From Margaritispora aquatica (Eukaryota > Ascomycota > Leotiomycetes > Helotiales > Discinellaceae), in NCBI GenBank assembly GCA_007644065.1, contig VJWN01000017.1:806001-870000 (forward strand): DNA of 64,000 nt. The letters run 5' to 3'. Both the position numbers and the translations under genes were made by a program. The notes under the pieces were generated by a model. It was not told the origin of the DNA and did no database searches. It saw nothing but the letters and a program-made list of their open reading frames with translations. Of the stretch, positions 54,108 to 64,000 are shown one piece after another. Position 1 is the first letter of the stretch. Every line of letters begins with the position of its first letter.

Positions 54108-55168
54108 TTTGAAGTCTGTTGGCCTCTGGAACGGTAGTAATTGTTTTCAAGGAAAGAGAAGAAAGGAGAGGGATTAGAGTGTTGCAGGAACTGTATGGTT
54201 CTTTCTGTTCTCGTCAACGGAACTCACAGGAGCGTGGTAAGCGAGATCTTTAGATGTCTTTAATCACATCATCAAAATAGGTAAACAGACCTAACAAGCA
54301 GTCCTAAGCAGAGTGCATTAAGGCATAGCTGTGTTTCAATCTAGTCCCCATGATTATGCCGAATGACTCGGCCTAGCTAAAGAGCTAAATGTCAGGCTGG
54401 ACGACGAGGATGGCCAAATTCGAGAAGATTTTGTGTTTCAATTGCAACCGCAACACTTTACAAAGAATCACGACTGCTTAGACTCAATGCTCCGTTGCAA
54501 TTGCCTGCGCTCATCTTAGGGCCGAAGGGAGGAAATGTCGAGTTCGTTCGTACCTGTCTCAAACACCTATAACTCCAACAAATTGGATATTGTCAGAGAT
54601 CTGATCCTGTGTACTTAGACAATAAATCCAATTGAATTACACTGTGCTGAGATAAGTCAGCGTCTAAAACGAACGACTTGAGTGAAGGAATTTACCACAA
54701 TATAAATAAAATGCAAATCCACGTTTAAAACGAGGATTTGTCGCGATGTGCAACAAAAAGTTAATGATGATGCTCATGGCCAATGAAACCACTGCTTGAA
54801 ACATCACGTGCGACATCACTTGATCTAGGCCGTCATGCCTTACCTTAAGGTATCCAGCGACCAGCCACCCAATATCCAGGCATTAAACTGAAGCTACATT
54901 AAATCGCAGGTGATTGAAATGAGGAAAATATAGAGACAGTTGAGATGGGTAAAGTAACAAGATAGGGAGAGTGCTGGAGATCAAGCCTAGACGACAGTTC
55001 TCGCATATCAAGGGCGAGCTAGATACGCATTCCAAGAAGAAAAAAAAAAACTTATGTCAATCATGCATTCAAATGGGTATCCAATGCTAAACTCCTCCAA
55101 CGCTATGGTCCTTTGACCAACCTGTAAATGCTTGTACCAAACACCATCGCAAATTTTACCACCAAAAT
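54108..55168. other. 1 kb spacer
   Basis: Promoter side of the 2EXR gene and 3' flank of the ligase-like gene. No gene recognised. Confidence 0.45.
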
Positions 55169-56909
55169 TTAAATCCGCCCAATAAACATTCTCACCCACG
55201 GGTCATGACTCAGCTCTTTGCCCATATCTGCTTTCATAATCGACTCAAGAAGTCGCCAGTCATACACCTTTAGCAATCCCTTCTTCCCTTGCTGCTTCAA
55301 ATCTAGCTTCGCAAACGTCCCCAAAAACTGAGCTGTTGGCTTTGGTGCGTTTGGTTCCACCAGCACAATCTTGACATAACGTTTTCCCGTCCGTGGATTG
55401 AGACGTGGTATGGAAGGATGATTGATGGGTAGATTGGAGGTGATGTAAGGGACACCATGCCAGCGGAGAAGAGAATCGATGATATACGAATTTGAAGATA
55501 TGCAAGGCGAGAGAACGAAGATATAATGTCTCAGAGGACACTTCGATGTCGACAGTTGACATATTCCTGTCCCTTTAACCAAGTCTCGGGCTTGCGAGGA
55601 TGGAGATTGGCTCTTAGATTTCGTATTGAACGAAAGCTCTCCTAGAACACGCCTCAAAGGTACTTGCGTGGCATTCTTGGAAGCATTCTCTTCAACACTC
55701 GTGCGTAAGGCAGGCCTTGAAAGTTCTGAAGATGGCTTTCGGTGATGCACAGAGTTTTCGTGGACTGACAACCGTGAAGGTGATTCTGGTGCTAGTGGTG
55801 GTTGTCTGCCAAGGGGACAAGCTGATAGTAAGCTAGAGGATATAGTTGAGGTGCTCATTGATTCCCTGTTTCTTGAAGACCTCGAAACCGGCAAGGTAGA
55901 TGATGATGTTGGTGGAGTGAGTGAAATGGACTTTCTAGGTAACAAAAGAGGCATCGGTGGCTTGATTGGTGGCAACATGATCGTGGATGGCTGAGGCGTC
56001 AGAGGCAATGCTTGTGTGTTACTTAGCGGGTTGGATGGTGTCTTAGCAGGAGTTGAAGTGTCTGCACTGCCTCTCATCATAAGAGGTCCTTCTCGTCTAA
56101 TCGGAGCTGCAATCCCTGTTGGCATTTTAATGCTAACTTGTAAACATCGAGGAAGATATGAATGGCCAAAACTCGCACTTAACTCGAGATCTTCAGGAAT
56201 TTTCAGAGGCCCAAGAGATTTCAACACCAGTCGAGTCAACCATTTGATTTCGCGTGGTTGAAGGCTCTGGTACAAATCGCCAAGCAACGACACATGATCG
56301 GCATCGGGCCATGTCTCGGCTAGTGATTGGACTTCAAGGGATGATTTGGGGTGATGCGAAGCAATCTGGAGGAGTGCTTGGTCGATATCTTCAGCCGTGA
56401 TTTTGTTGCTTTTGATGGTCAGTGAAGCCTGTATGGCTGTGAGCAAATGACTTCAATACGTAGATAACTCAGTATAATAAGTATATTCGAATCATTTAGA
56501 ATCACGAGTAAAAACTTTTCAGTTACAGTTTTCAACTTACAGAATTTGATTCTTTCATCACTTGGTGAACAAAGAAAGCCAAATCGCGCTGCACCGGGTC
56601 TGTCCTCCATTTCCCAATCTCGAGATACTGCGATCTGGTAAGGGATAAGGCGCGTGCTATAACAAGCTCCAAGCTGGCGGAGTCGAGGCCATATTGGCGA
56701 TCAGTTTGTTGATGTGGCCATAGCATAGACAATACAGCTTTATCATCGGTAGAAAACGCATTTAGCTTTGCGCAGTGTTGTAGGAACCAAGATGAGGTAT
56801 GCTTGCGAAGGTATTCTCGAAGAGTTCCAGGCAGAAAACCTACTTCCCGAAGGAAAGGTTCTTCTAATTTCTCCAGAAGATCACAGACATATGCGAAGGG
56901 AAAGGGCAT
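55169..56909 (-). CDS. DNA-ligase-like protein lacking the catalytic core
   Basis: Exons 56909-56541 and 56428-55169 (112-nt intron) give 542 aa. Residues 1-215 resemble the N-terminal domain of ATP-dependent DNA ligases of the LigIV-like type: MPFPFAYVCDLLEKLEEP, DRQYGLDSASLELVIARAL and EIKWLTRLVLKSLGPLKIP. In full-length relatives the nucleotidyltransferase domain with its KxDG lysine follows. Here a Ser/Pro-rich linker follows instead (about 225-400) and no KxDG is present. The end (IFVLSPCISSN, LRWHGVPYITS, VYDWRLLESI) looks BRCT-like and like the ligase-family tail. It is probably nuclear. It may be a regulatory or decayed paralogue; no frameshift is seen. Family assignment is from memory of motifs. 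Confidence 0.65.
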
Positions 56910-57769
56910 GGTTTGTGAAAGTCATGATCGTGTTTGCGACGAGTTATTGTGAGAATGGTGGGGGGGTTAGAATGGATGCGCGATGTTCCGTACCAATATG
57001 AAGATATCGAATCTGGAGGATCTGGAAGTGGCTATACAATGCGGTTTTAGCGTACTACTGCTGGAAATGGTACCAAGTGAATAGCAAGTTATTGTTGTGG
57101 TTGTGCTGATGATTTGATGATGATGTCTTTGTGATGTAGTGTATATTTGTGAGCTGGATGGAGTTTGCTTTGATCTACCTTATGGATCAATGTTGACACG
57201 AACCCGCGACTCGGGCGCCAGATCAGCTGACATAGGCCGATTCAAGTGGAGAACCGCTAGCCCCAACTAAGACTAGCTTATCTGCAGCAGGTCAATTTCC
57301 AGAAAAAGACAACCAAATTGGAAGCTGCAGGGTTTCGCCCCCCTCGCCTGATCCAATTACCCGTTCCCCCCATCTCATCCAATGTTTCTGGTTCCTGCAA
57401 GCTGCAGCTCGGCCAACAACTCCAGGGCTCTTCTCTCTCTCCTGAAATTCATGGTCATCCAACCTTTCTACTCTTCCCTTTCCAATACTTTGCTCCAAAC
57501 CACTTCTCTCGCAATGATCTGAGATCATTCCTGTACATCCTACCTTTGCCTTCTACGAAGATTATGACTATATGACTGCGACTTACGGACTCGTTACTTT
57601 ATTGCTTTTTATTGGTGGTTCGCATTGCATTGTTGACATTCAACAAAGCACTACTAGAAGACGAAAACACAAACTTCTTTGTATGATTACCCTCGCCCAA
57701 AGAGCTTCCAATTCTTCTACATTAGAGCAAGAAAAGACATCACTGTCCTATCAACACACGATATGCACA
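56910..57769. other. Spacer and leader of the DUF4048-like gene
   Basis: About 860 bases. The right part (57360-57570) is a CT-rich leader. The open frame of the next gene extends back to an ATG at 57572, but that upstream stretch looks like leader sequence, not protein. Confidence 0.5.
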
Positions 57770-59416
57770 ATGGCCAGCCACCATCGGCGAAGATCCTCGT
57801 TTGAGAAAGCATCAATAGAGTCAATATTGAAGACCGGAGACTCGGGACAACCATCGGTCACACCAAGTCCTCATGTTGGCAATTCTCCAAACAGAGCATA
57901 TTTTCCCATGTCGCCCCCTCCGCGAGGTGGCATTGGTCATGCTCGAGCTCTGTCATTGAATCCTCGGAAACCCAATCGGTTGTCGCTGAGTTTTCCAGTT
58001 GCTCCAAGTGCAAATAGCAATGAGTCCTCAAGACCAACTCCAACATCTTCGATCATGTCATCATTTCCACAAACGCCTCTAGATACTGCAGATGTTGCAC
58101 CGAACGATTCCAGCAGTTTCTTGGTCGCTCTCGCTGGCCAGGAACGCCGAGTCCTCGAATTGAAGGAAGAGTTGGCAAAGGCAGAATGGGAACTCAAGAC
58201 ATTGAAGAGACAATGGGCCTCGCACGAAGCACACAAGAAGAAGGCGGAAATTAGACATGTCGAACCCCTCCAGCCTTTGCAGACCGTTGTCACAGGAGGT
58301 GAAGACCCAATAGTAAGCACACGGCAAAGTGTGGAGCTGGACAGGCGGAGAGCAGCCCTACTTGGTGGACTTACTATACCAAAAGAGAATCGCAGGAAGT
58401 TCTCAGGGGCGCATACTCGGACACTGTCTCTGTTGTCTCCAGAGCGATCAAATTTCCGGGAACCTCGACCATACCCAGTTATGGAAGAAACTGGACTTGA
58501 AGGCCCGGGTCTATCGAGAACTGCGACTTTACCAACCATGAGAACCATGCCAGACACCAGTCAAGGAATCACCAGAATCTCTCAGGCGGGAAATAGGGCA
58601 AGGCACTCCTACCAAAGTGGCGGCGTAACACATGGTGCAAAACAAATTGCAGAAGATGTCAAAGCTGGGTTGTGGACTTTCCTGGAAGATTTACGTCAAG
58701 CGACAGTCGGCGATGAAGCAGTGAATGGACCCACAGGACGAGGAGTCTTGGAACCGATTGCTTCGACGCCAGTACGGAAAGGAAGCAAAGGTACGTTGCT
58801 TGCCAATGATAGGGGGAAACGAACTTCTTCACCGAAAGCTACCAGGACCTGGGACTCTCTCACCGGGGGTAACTCTTCGCTAATGGATGCTGCGGAGGCC
58901 TTGTGGCCAGAACTCGACCAGCCTTTGGAGCCAAGCACGAAGCTCACTAACAAAAAGATCTCGAGGCCGATATCTCTGGCTGCTCCTGCCCTTGATGACC
59001 TGGATGATGATTGGTCAAATTGGGATTCTCCAACACCGAAATCTCCAAGATGGAGCGGAAGTACTACGCTATCAGATCCGGCTACTCCATCAAATGGAAA
59101 TGTAGATGAAAATGTCACGTATGTCAGCAAATCTATATTTCCACCGTTTACAAAAGTTGACAATAGCAGAATTAAATCAGGCGACGAGCCCAGCACCCCT
59201 TCTAAACGCGACTCCATTCAATGGCCCGCATTAGATAAACTAACAGCTACAAATCTCAGGGGAGGTCTGCAGCGCACAATGTCCACCATCATGACCGAGT
59301 GGGAAAAAAGCATCACACCACCATCTGAGCATGAGCATTCGGACCCAATGTGCGGCGGTTCAGATGAACACACAACAGATTCCCACATCCAGGATCAAAT
59401 CTTAATGTCTAGATGA
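57770..59416 (+). CDS. DUF4048-like fungal protein
   Basis: Single exon, 548 aa from the ATG at 57770 (MASHHRRRSSFEKASIESIL), preferred over the upstream in-frame ATG at 57572 because the 66 extra residues look like translated leader. Motifs: NRLSLSFPVAP near 65, a coiled coil at about 118-150 (LAGQERRVLELKEELAKAE), a KFSGAHTRTLSLLSPE block, QIAEDVKAGLWTFLEDLRQ near 290, and low-complexity Ser/Pro-rich linkers to the end. These match my memory of DUF4048 (PF13257), a family of fungal proteins with no assigned function. No membrane segment or signal peptide. Many SP/TP sites suggest phosphorylation (inference). Confidence 0.72.
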   Translation: MASHHRRRSSFEKASIESILKTGDSGQPSVTPSPHVGNSPNRAYFPMSPPPRGGIGHARALSLNPRKPNRLSLSFPVAPSANSNESSRPTPTSSIMSSFPQTPLDTADVAPNDSSSFLVALAGQERRVLELKEELAKAEWELKTLKRQWASHEAHKKKAEIRHVEPLQPLQTVVTGGEDPIVSTRQSVELDRRRAALLGGLTIPKENRRKFSGAHTRTLSLLSPERSNFREPRPYPVMEETGLEGPGLSRTATLPTMRTMPDTSQGITRISQAGNRARHSYQSGGVTHGAKQIAEDVKAGLWTFLEDLRQATVGDEAVNGPTGRGVLEPIASTPVRKGSKGTLLANDRGKRTSSPKATRTWDSLTGGNSSLMDAAEALWPELDQPLEPSTKLTNKKISRPISLAAPALDDLDDDWSNWDSPTPKSPRWSGSTTLSDPATPSNGNVDENVTYVSKSIFPPFTKVDNSRIKSGDEPSTPSKRDSIQWPALDKLTATNLRGGLQRTMSTIMTEWEKSITPPSEHEHSDPMCGGSDEHTTDSHIQDQILMSR

Positions 59417-60371
59417 GCTTTTGGAGAGCAGGTTGGTTAATGCGGCACGCGTTGGTGCTGACTTGGATAAATGATGATGGATGATCTTAATGAAGTATGA
59501 AGATCTGTTGTACTCGTGAACTTGGGCGTTGTATATATAATTTTCCGGAAATATATTTTGGCCATGGGGGGAAACAATATTGAGAATTAGAAGGCTACCC
59601 ACACAGCAAGTACAAATAAAAGCTCATAGAGTCCTAATGGGCTTGGTGTAGACGAAATTACTTCCTTCGCTGTGGCCCTGTGATGAACCATAAGCACATA
59701 TATAGATGGCACTGTAATTCTACTATAACCGTAATGAAGCCACTCTGCTGTTGACTAGCTACCCTACCCCTCACCTCGACCCTTTTGGTCGAGATACTGA
59801 GCCATCTGTCAAAAATACCTAAGACACGGACACTAAGCTCTCCAAGGTACTAGTAGTATAGGTGGTATTGACTCAGGCCTCGGCCCTTACCTAAAGTATG
59901 ACTCGGATGGTAGTCACATGATCCTATTTAGTTCACTGCCCAGGCCAGAACCAGACCAGACCTGAAGTTGCCGCTGCAAGGAAAATCTCTTTTCGACAGC
60001 AGCACAGCAAAGCCAAGCGTTCTTTTTTACCAAAGTCACCGCTTTTCTTTTACTTTTACTACATAACCAATTGATCTTCTCGCGATTCTTTATCTTCGCT
60101 CCCTCACATTTGTTTTCGAGGTCGTCAAGTCAGCGCAAAAGCAACCAACTGCTTTTTGAGACAGTAATCTCATACGTACACGTACACCGCCGTAAACGTC
60201 ATTGAGCTTTTTGCGGGGTGATAGTCCGGTTGGGGGTTGTCTGAGTCAGTTGATAGGAGAGGAGAGAAACACTGCACCGCAACGGACGAACGTCAACAAA
60301 AGAAATACTTGTACAGTGTTCCACCACAGTGAGCTGTGAATCGCCAATCAGACATTGAGCCATTCCAAATC
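59417..60371. other. Spacer with promoter of the PQ-loop gene
   Basis: About 950 bases, no gene. The last 350 bases (CAAAAGCAACC, AACGGACGAACGTCAAC) look like a long 5' leader for the PQ-loop gene. Confidence 0.45.
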
Positions 60372-61534
60372 ATGTCATCTCCTCATCAGAACCTCGATTT
60401 AGATATCACAGCCATATCTGGTATTTGCGGGTAAGTTTATCTTTGGTGGAGCGCGTTACTCGAAGTACTCACTCTGCCTACTCCAACTAACTCATATCCA
60501 GTTCAATATCTATTGCATGTTGGGTGGTGGTTTACTCACCCCAAATATACAAGAACTTCCAGCGTGCCTCATGTGATGGCCTTTCCCTCCAATTTATCGC
60601 CATCTGGCTAGCAGGTGATGTTTTTAACGTACTTGGCGCCGTCCTGCAAGGCGTCCTACCTACGATGGTTATCCTGGGTTTCTATTACACGTTCTGTGAT
60701 ATTGTGTTGCTAGCCCAATGTTTCTACTATCGTGGTTTCACCTGGAAAGATGAGGTCATACCTGTCAAGCAAGACGATGCTTCCATCGCAAGCCCAACAG
60801 AAGGAGCAGATGAGCGAACTGTTTTGTTGGCTCCAAATGGTGCCAACGATCACAGAGAAGAGCGTCGGAGATCTGAAATCTCAGGCGTTCATCTCTCACC
60901 CGCAGTACCTCTAATTGACTCTTCCATTCCCGAACCAACGCCGCCAAGACCAACAACAGGCCTCCAATCCTTCCTCTGGAACTTTTTCTCTATCGTCATC
61001 GTTTGTGCTGCAGGTGTCCTTGGATGGTACATCTCTAATCGCCGCCAAGGGCACTCAAGCCACCTATCCGCACCTTCGCACAAAGACGACGAAGTGCTGC
61101 ATTTCTCGCTGTGGGGTCAAATATTTGGCTATTTCTGCGCCGCGCTGTACCTCGGCTCGAGAGTGCCTCAGATCTTACTAAACTATAGACGCAAGAGCAC
61201 GGAGGGTATCTCGATGCTGTTTTTCCTGTTCGCTTGCATCGGGAATCTGACATACGTCCTCTCCATTTTTGCATATGATCCAGCAACACATTGTGCTGGC
61301 AGCGAATGTGTACAAGGAGAGGCGTCGAGTGTGTATGGACGGTACATCGCCGTCAATGCCTCTTGGCTGATTGGGAGTCTGGGGACACTGTTACTAGATT
61401 TTGGAATCTTCTTGCAGTTCTTTCTGTACAGTGTCAACGCGGAGACGAAGTTGGTGGCGAGTGAGAGTCCAAGTGGTGTTGTAACACCCAGGGACCAGAG
61501 ACCTTTGTTGGATAGAGGAGACTCCGTTGTTTGA
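60372..61534 (+). CDS. PQ-loop vacuolar amino-acid transporter (Ypq/Rtc2-like)
   Basis: Seven-helix PQ-loop membrane protein, 363 aa, family members of which export cationic amino acids from the vacuole/lysosome. Exons are 60372-60430 and 60502-61534 (71-nt intron). The first PQ motif is YSPQIYKNFQRASCDGLS (P33-Q34) and the second RVPQILLNYRRKSTEGIS (P242-Q243). Both are followed by the usual FxxW or FFLF helices, and GDVFNVLGAVLQG is also typical. A hydrophilic loop of about 85 residues separates the two halves. The C-terminus is hydrophilic. Length matches Ypq1/PQLC2 homologues in Pezizomycotina. Substrate is inferred from the family. Confidence 0.9.
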
Positions 61535-62174
61535 GGATTTAGAGGAGAGATCTAGAGATGGGTCGTGTTATATATTGCATCCGGGATTGAAATTTGCATG
61601 GTTTAAAAGTCGCATTTGCATGGCGTTTTCGCGCGGGAATGGGATGGGCATTGGATCGACATGGCATTAAGCGTAATTTGATTAAAGGAATATCGGTGTC
61701 CAATTAGCAGCTGGGAACATAAACTCCAAAGCGTGTGTATATTATGGAACATGAATACAAGTACATTAATCGACTTGCATGGAAATATCTCGGTGTCAAG
61801 AAGCTCGGAACAAATTGTGAGCTACTCAAAGAAATAGTCTGCCCCTCAGTACTCCATCGAATCAGTCCACACTACGAATGAGATTTTAAAATGTGTAACA
61901 TTTAAACCAACACATCGAAACCCTCTATAACAAATCTTCATATGTATATAAACCTCAGATGAATTCCATCTAATTAACCTTATCATTATTCATCAGTATA
62001 CACAAACGTCATCACACAACCCCAATCATAATATCTCCCCAATCCTACTCCATCCCATCATCCTCCCCCAACCCTTCATTCCCCTATCCTCTCTCACCCC
62101 AACCCACAAAACTCGACCCATCCATCCATCCACCTATATCTCATCAAATCTCATCAAACCCGTCCATCCATCCA
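61535..62174. other. Convergent 3' spacer
   Basis: The part next to the decarboxylase end (62020-62170) is strongly pyrimidine-rich on the plus strand, with CCATC/ATCC repeats. No gene. Confidence 0.45.
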
Positions 62175-63005
62175 TCAAATCGTCTCCTCCTCCCCAGTAA
62201 TGGGCTCCAAATCGCCCTTGCCCTTGAACATCTCCACGATGTCCGCTTGCTCGTTCAGCAGAAATCGATCGGTTTGCGTGCCCATCTTGGCGAGATCCCG
62301 CCATCGCGCGAGGTCTGAAGCGTTGCGCTTGTTGCCGTGCTGTGCGGGAGGGTTTGTTAGTTGTTTGGTTTGATTTGGGTTGGGTTGGTTTGGAGTTGAA
62401 CTTGAAAATTGCAATTGAAAAGGATATCCTCGCTGATTGCAATACAGCGACCCATTCCGTGGTACTCAACTCAAGTCAAGTCAAATCAAGCGAGTTGAAC
62501 CCACTCACCCCTCACCGATCTCACTCCCAACTCCTACAGCCAACGAAAAAAAAAAACGCAAGGAAAGGAAAATCACATACCGCCTCCTCAGGCCTCTCCC
62601 AATGGCCCTCCGAAAACGCCAACAACGTCGTGATTTTCCGCTTCGGGATGTCATACACCAGGCTGCAAATCGTGCCCGTCTCCTCGAGCCAGTTGCACTG
62701 CCACAGCTCGCCAGGACGGATGCACTGGTACGATGCGGTTTGGAAGTTGATGCGGCCGGCCATGGGCCCGCCGTGGATGGCATAGACGATGCGGGTGGGT
62801 GAGAAGAACCACCTGTTGAGGTGTATGTTTAGTTGGGTTTTGGTGTTGAAGCTGGAGAGAGCGCTTACATCTCGTATCGCCATTTTTCGGGCTTGCCGTC
62901 GGGACTTTGGGCGGCGTAGTCGTAGATCAGATGCACGTCTCTGATGTCCTTGTCGAATTGAGGGATCGTCTCGTCGAGAGTCGTGGCGTGAGTTGCTCCT
63001 GGCAT
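62175..63005 (-). CDS. Phenolic acid decarboxylase
   Basis: Cofactor-free lipocalin-fold decarboxylase that converts p-coumaric or ferulic acid to vinylphenols, 177 aa. Exons are 63005-62869, 62812-62581 and 62339-62175, with introns of 56 and 241 nt. The core is highly conserved: DVHLIYDYAAQSPDGKPEKW, then WFFSPTRIVYAIHGGPMAGR, YQCIRPGELWQCNWLEETG and TICSLVYDIP; the last exon begins HGNKRNASDLARWRDLA. The catalytic Arg and Glu of the family fall in the IRPGELWQCNWLEE stretch. The second intron is long for this region and carries the CAAGTCAAGTCAAATCAAG run. It suits a fungus meeting plant cell-wall phenolics. The enzyme is cytosolic. Confidence 0.93.
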
Positions 63006-63598
63006 GGTGGGTTATTCTCGCTTATACGTTTTGCGGTGGTGAAGGAACAGAGTTGCCTGCAATATTATGTATATAAAATTATAGAGATATATATGTACAG
63101 TAGCAGAGGATTTAAATATTGTATTCGGTGGAGGAAGGTCGGAAGTTATATACAAATGTTTGAGAAGGGAGAAGGACTTTGACGGATATACTTTACAACA
63201 TAAACACTCAAATTATAAGCTTTGGAGGAGACGGCCCGAGTTTGAACGTCCTACGTCAGTCGAGGTGGGATGATGATATTGGAGGAGGGGCAAAAGAAAC
63301 TACGGGTTGAACTTCGGCAATCTGGTTCCTGCATTGCGGGATGTATGTACGGCATCTCAGATGCACGGAATCAGGTGTTGCTGGTTCGATTCTCTGCTAC
63401 GGAAATGAGATTCCTATCGAGCTGTTCCAGAATGCGTGGTTTGCAAGGAATACATCATATTGTTAAGCGAATCTTCAGTGATGTGAAGCTCTACTTCTAT
63501 GTTCGTTCTGATCTAGCGAGATCTAGCAAGATCTAGGTATGCGAGATGTCCAATAATCTCTTCCCTCTCATGCTCTCATCTCTCATAGATGTGTTCCT
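63006..63598. other. Spacer
   Basis: Promoter of the decarboxylase gene and 3' flank of the Nudix gene. A GGTTCGATTC stretch at about 63384-63393 resembles a tRNA B box, but no A box or foldable acceptor stem accompanies it. Confidence 0.45.
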
Positions 63599-64000
63599 CT
63601 ACATCTTCGGGCTCTCTCCCAAGAAACCCCCTACAACAGCTTGAAGCAACTGATTCGCGATAGCCGTCTGCGGCGGCAACCTCAACCCACCCTCTTTATA
63701 ACCCTCTCCAGGAACCTCACCCAACCCACTCGTACCAATCCTGAGTGCCTCCCTAACCTCCTCAACTTCAACCCACTTTGCATCCTCGAGTTCAGGATCA
63801 TGCTCCAAATGGATCTTCTCTCCATCCGGCAACGCCTGTCCAATAGCGCCGATCATCAGATTCGCTGGGTACGGCCACGGCTGCGTGCTATGAATGACCA
63901 CTCTCCCGAGCAACACGCCCGACTCTTCCCATACCTCTCTCCGCACCGCCTCCTCGACCGATTCAGCCGGCTCGCAAAACCCGGCTAGAGTCGAGTACCA
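63599..64000 (-). CDS. NPY1: NADH-pyrophosphatase-type Nudix hydrolase (3' part)
   Basis: The last 133 codons of a Nudix enzyme; the 5' part lies beyond the right edge. The Nudix box is complete: GFCEPAESVEEAVRREVWEE followed by SGV (G-x5-E-x7-REVWEESGV). The NudC/Npy1-type signature TQPWPYPANLMIG comes 15 residues later, which points to NAD(H) diphosphatase activity (NADH to NMNH and AMP), usually peroxisomal in yeasts. The C-terminus (GGFLGESPKM) does not end in a clear peroxisomal tripeptide. The visible part is open and intact. Confidence 0.88.
   Translation of the reverse strand, partial: WYSTLAGFCEPAESVEEAVRREVWEESGVLLGRVVIHSTQPWPYPANLMIGAIGQALPDGEKIHLEHDPELEDAKWVEVEEVREALRIGTSGLGEVPGEGYKEGGLRLPPQTAIANQLLQAVVGGFLGESPKM

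Noticed and set aside
57572..57769. Upstream start adding 66 residues to the DUF4048-like protein
   Set aside because: The extra residues look like translated leader; the downstream ATG begins with the motif I expect for the family.
63360..63410. Possible tRNA (GGTTCGATTC box B-like sequence)
   Set aside because: No A box in the 30-60 bases before it and no acceptor stem or anticodon arm can be folded.

Overview
The window is nuclear DNA of a filamentous ascomycete (Pezizomycotina). Coding genes carry short GT-AG introns, mostly 44-75 nt, with CTAAC/CTGAC-like branch sites. The gene set (a NACHT-ankyrin STAND protein, a 2EXR-domain protein, a DUF4048-like protein, a Trk transporter, phenolic acid decarboxylase) is typical of plant-associated or saprotrophic moulds. 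A leotiomycete fits best, but that is inference. The coding density is that of a normal euchromatic region with several gene-poor gaps. I saw no tRNA, rRNA, CRISPR or intact transposon.

Layout. 0-9.6 kb: a diverged direct repeat in gene-free DNA, a five-exon NLR (HeLo-like/NACHT/ankyrin), a delta-12-type fatty acid desaturase and a flavin monooxygenase, all on the minus strand. 10-15 kb: a very large acidic protein with a telomeric OB-fold (Telo_bind/POT1-like) near its C-terminus, four internal 37-38-residue repeats and two SUMO-interaction-like motifs. 15.5-20.7 kb: an extended SDR reductase, a 2.3 kb empty stretch and an aldehyde dehydrogenase. 20.7-27.5 kb: a 3 kb empty stretch and a Trk potassium transporter. 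27.5-34.4 kb: a compact housekeeping block with condensin subunit Cnd3/Ycg1, a cysteine synthase, an unknown protein with a mitochondrial-type leader, and mitoribosomal bL19m.

34.7-46.5 kb is the most unusual part: a local expansion of BTB/POZ-like genes. It has five intact-looking copies (A, B, C, E, F), one copy (D) broken by an in-frame TGA, and one older frameshifted remnant. In A, B, E and F an internal exon is exactly 127 nt long, and three copies (D, E, F) add a C-terminal CxxC...CxxC zinc-ribbon-like tail. The ribosomal gene RPS28 lies inside the cluster, and a perfect 40-bp inverted repeat with an 8-nt loop lies between convergent copies D and E.

47-64 kb: two conserved-looking fungal proteins of unknown function in divergent arrangement, a broken small secreted-protein gene, a 2EXR-domain protein, a DNA-ligase-like protein that seems to lack the catalytic core, a DUF4048-like protein, a PQ-loop vacuolar transporter, a phenolic acid decarboxylase and, cut by the right edge, an NADH-pyrophosphatase-type Nudix hydrolase.

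There is no operon-like pathway. Local themes are tandem duplication and decay (BTB cluster, left-end repeat, secreted-protein pseudogene) and divergent promoters, including one shared by two mitochondrial-type proteins. All splice models were built by eye from frame continuity, GT/AG sites and family resemblance; no search or alignment program was used.
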